From positions 1 through 5,509 of the forward strand of contig CAIUHT010001049.1 in NCBI GenBank assembly GCA_903898975.1: 5,509 bases of DNA, written 5' to 3'. Below, piece by piece: positions 5,253 through 5,509 of this stretch; the stretch's first letter is position 1; each line of letters opens with the position of its first letter. The translations under genes were made by a program, and so were the position numbers. The notes under the pieces are model-generated. The model was not told the origin of the DNA. It did not search any database and worked only from the letters and a program-made list of their open reading frames with translations. The DNA comes from an uncultured Planctomycetaceae bacterium. GTDB lineage: Bacteria > Planctomycetota > Planctomycetia > Planctomycetales > Planctomycetaceae.

Positions 5253-5282
5253 CGGCTAATTTCTTCAGCCCCTTCGGGGCGG
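5175..5282 (-). repeat. Three-hairpin intergenic repeat, copy D, reversed
   Basis: Read on the plus strand, stem 3 comes first (GCACCCC 5185-5191, loop TCTC, GGGGTGC 5196-5202). Stem 2 is at 5226-5233 and 5248-5255, and stem 1 is last at 5268-5272 and 5276-5280. Stem 1 has changed from GACCCC/GGGGTC to GCCCC/GGGGC but still pairs. The linker (CTAATTTCTTC on this strand) is kept. Orientation is opposite to copies A-C. Confidence 0.85.
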
Positions 5283-5360
5283 GTTGTGGGAGGATGTCGT
5301 GCGCGGCCCGGGGGGGCGGTTTGTGGTGGATGGACAACCAGCGGGCGGATACGGCGATCC

Positions 5361-5509
5361 GGGCTCCCGCACGGCACGGCGGTCCGGAGCGTCGCGACGG
5401 CCAAACCCAACCCGCGTCGATCGCGCCAGCAACGCGTTCACGCACCCCTCTCGGGGTGCAGCGGTTGGTTGGGGGCGGGTGACCGGGGGTGTTCGCTTCG
5501 CTCGACCCC
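5361..5509. repeat. Direct repeat unit 2 (257-bp period), cut by the right edge
   Basis: This is the second copy of the unit at 5104-5252. Between the units, 5253-5360 contains the rest of copy D, a G-rich stretch around 5310 and a weak relative of the 54-bp box at about 5340-5371. Sequence beyond 5509 is needed to see where the homology ends. Confidence 0.85.
5432..5509 (-). repeat. Three-hairpin intergenic repeat, copy E, reversed and truncated by the window
   Basis: Stem 3 is at 5442-5448 and 5453-5459 with loop TCTC. The first arm of stem 2 is at 5483-5490, and its closing arm is cut after ACCCC at the window end. The visible part is identical to copy D. Confidence 0.8.

Noticed and set aside
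1399..5282. Terminal inverted repeats of a complete mobile element carrying the two genes
   Set aside because: The forward copies A/B and reversed copies D/E could look like ends, but copy C is also forward, no target-site duplication is seen, and the only transposase is a fragment.
4951..5445. Open frames on both strands through repeats C, D and E
   Set aside because: Each crosses several hairpins and changes with every repeat boundary, so coding is not supported.
5104..5509. CRISPR array
   Set aside because: There are only two units of about 149 bp with internal hairpins, no short regular repeats separated by unique spacers, and no cas gene.

Overview
The window is GC-rich (roughly 63-65% by eye) bacterial chromosome. 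It most likely comes from a member of the Planctomycetota. That call is an inference from four things: a Tat-exported sugar-phosphate-isomerase-like TIM barrel beside a second TIM barrel, no Shine-Dalgarno sites at the starts, a worn IS4-type transposase tail, and dense GC-rich hairpin repeats between genes. No rRNA or tRNA gene is present to confirm it.

Layout. All three recognisable genes are on the minus strand. Positions 1-1054 hold a nearly complete glucose 1-dehydrogenase-like medium-chain dehydrogenase whose C-terminus runs off the left edge. Positions 1055-2264 hold no intact gene: there is a leader with hairpins, two copies (A and B) of a three-hairpin repeat with a duplicated downstream block, and the C-terminal remnant of an IS4/Tn5-type transposase on the plus strand. 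Positions 2265-3149 encode a Tat-signal xylose-isomerase-like TIM-barrel protein. Positions 3222-4376 encode a larger, apparently cytoplasmic TIM barrel of the same superfamily. Positions 4377-5509 are again gene-free: a G-run tract with a strong hairpin, several perfect inverted repeats, and three more copies of the three-hairpin repeat (C forward; D and E reversed, E cut by the right edge). D and E sit in a direct repeat with a 257-bp period.

How the parts relate. The two TIM-barrel genes are 72 bp apart, point the same way and are probably co-transcribed. The dehydrogenase lies about 1.2 kb downstream in the same direction but is separated by repeats and transposon debris, so shared transcription is doubtful. 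The gene contents fit sugar or sugar-acid isomerisation and oxidation, but no substrate can be fixed from sequence. The least explained material is the repeat family. It has a fixed three-hairpin order, both orientations, and one copy in which a stem has changed sequence but kept its pairing. Near-identical 54/53-bp boxes also lie in direct orientation on either side of the two-gene cluster.
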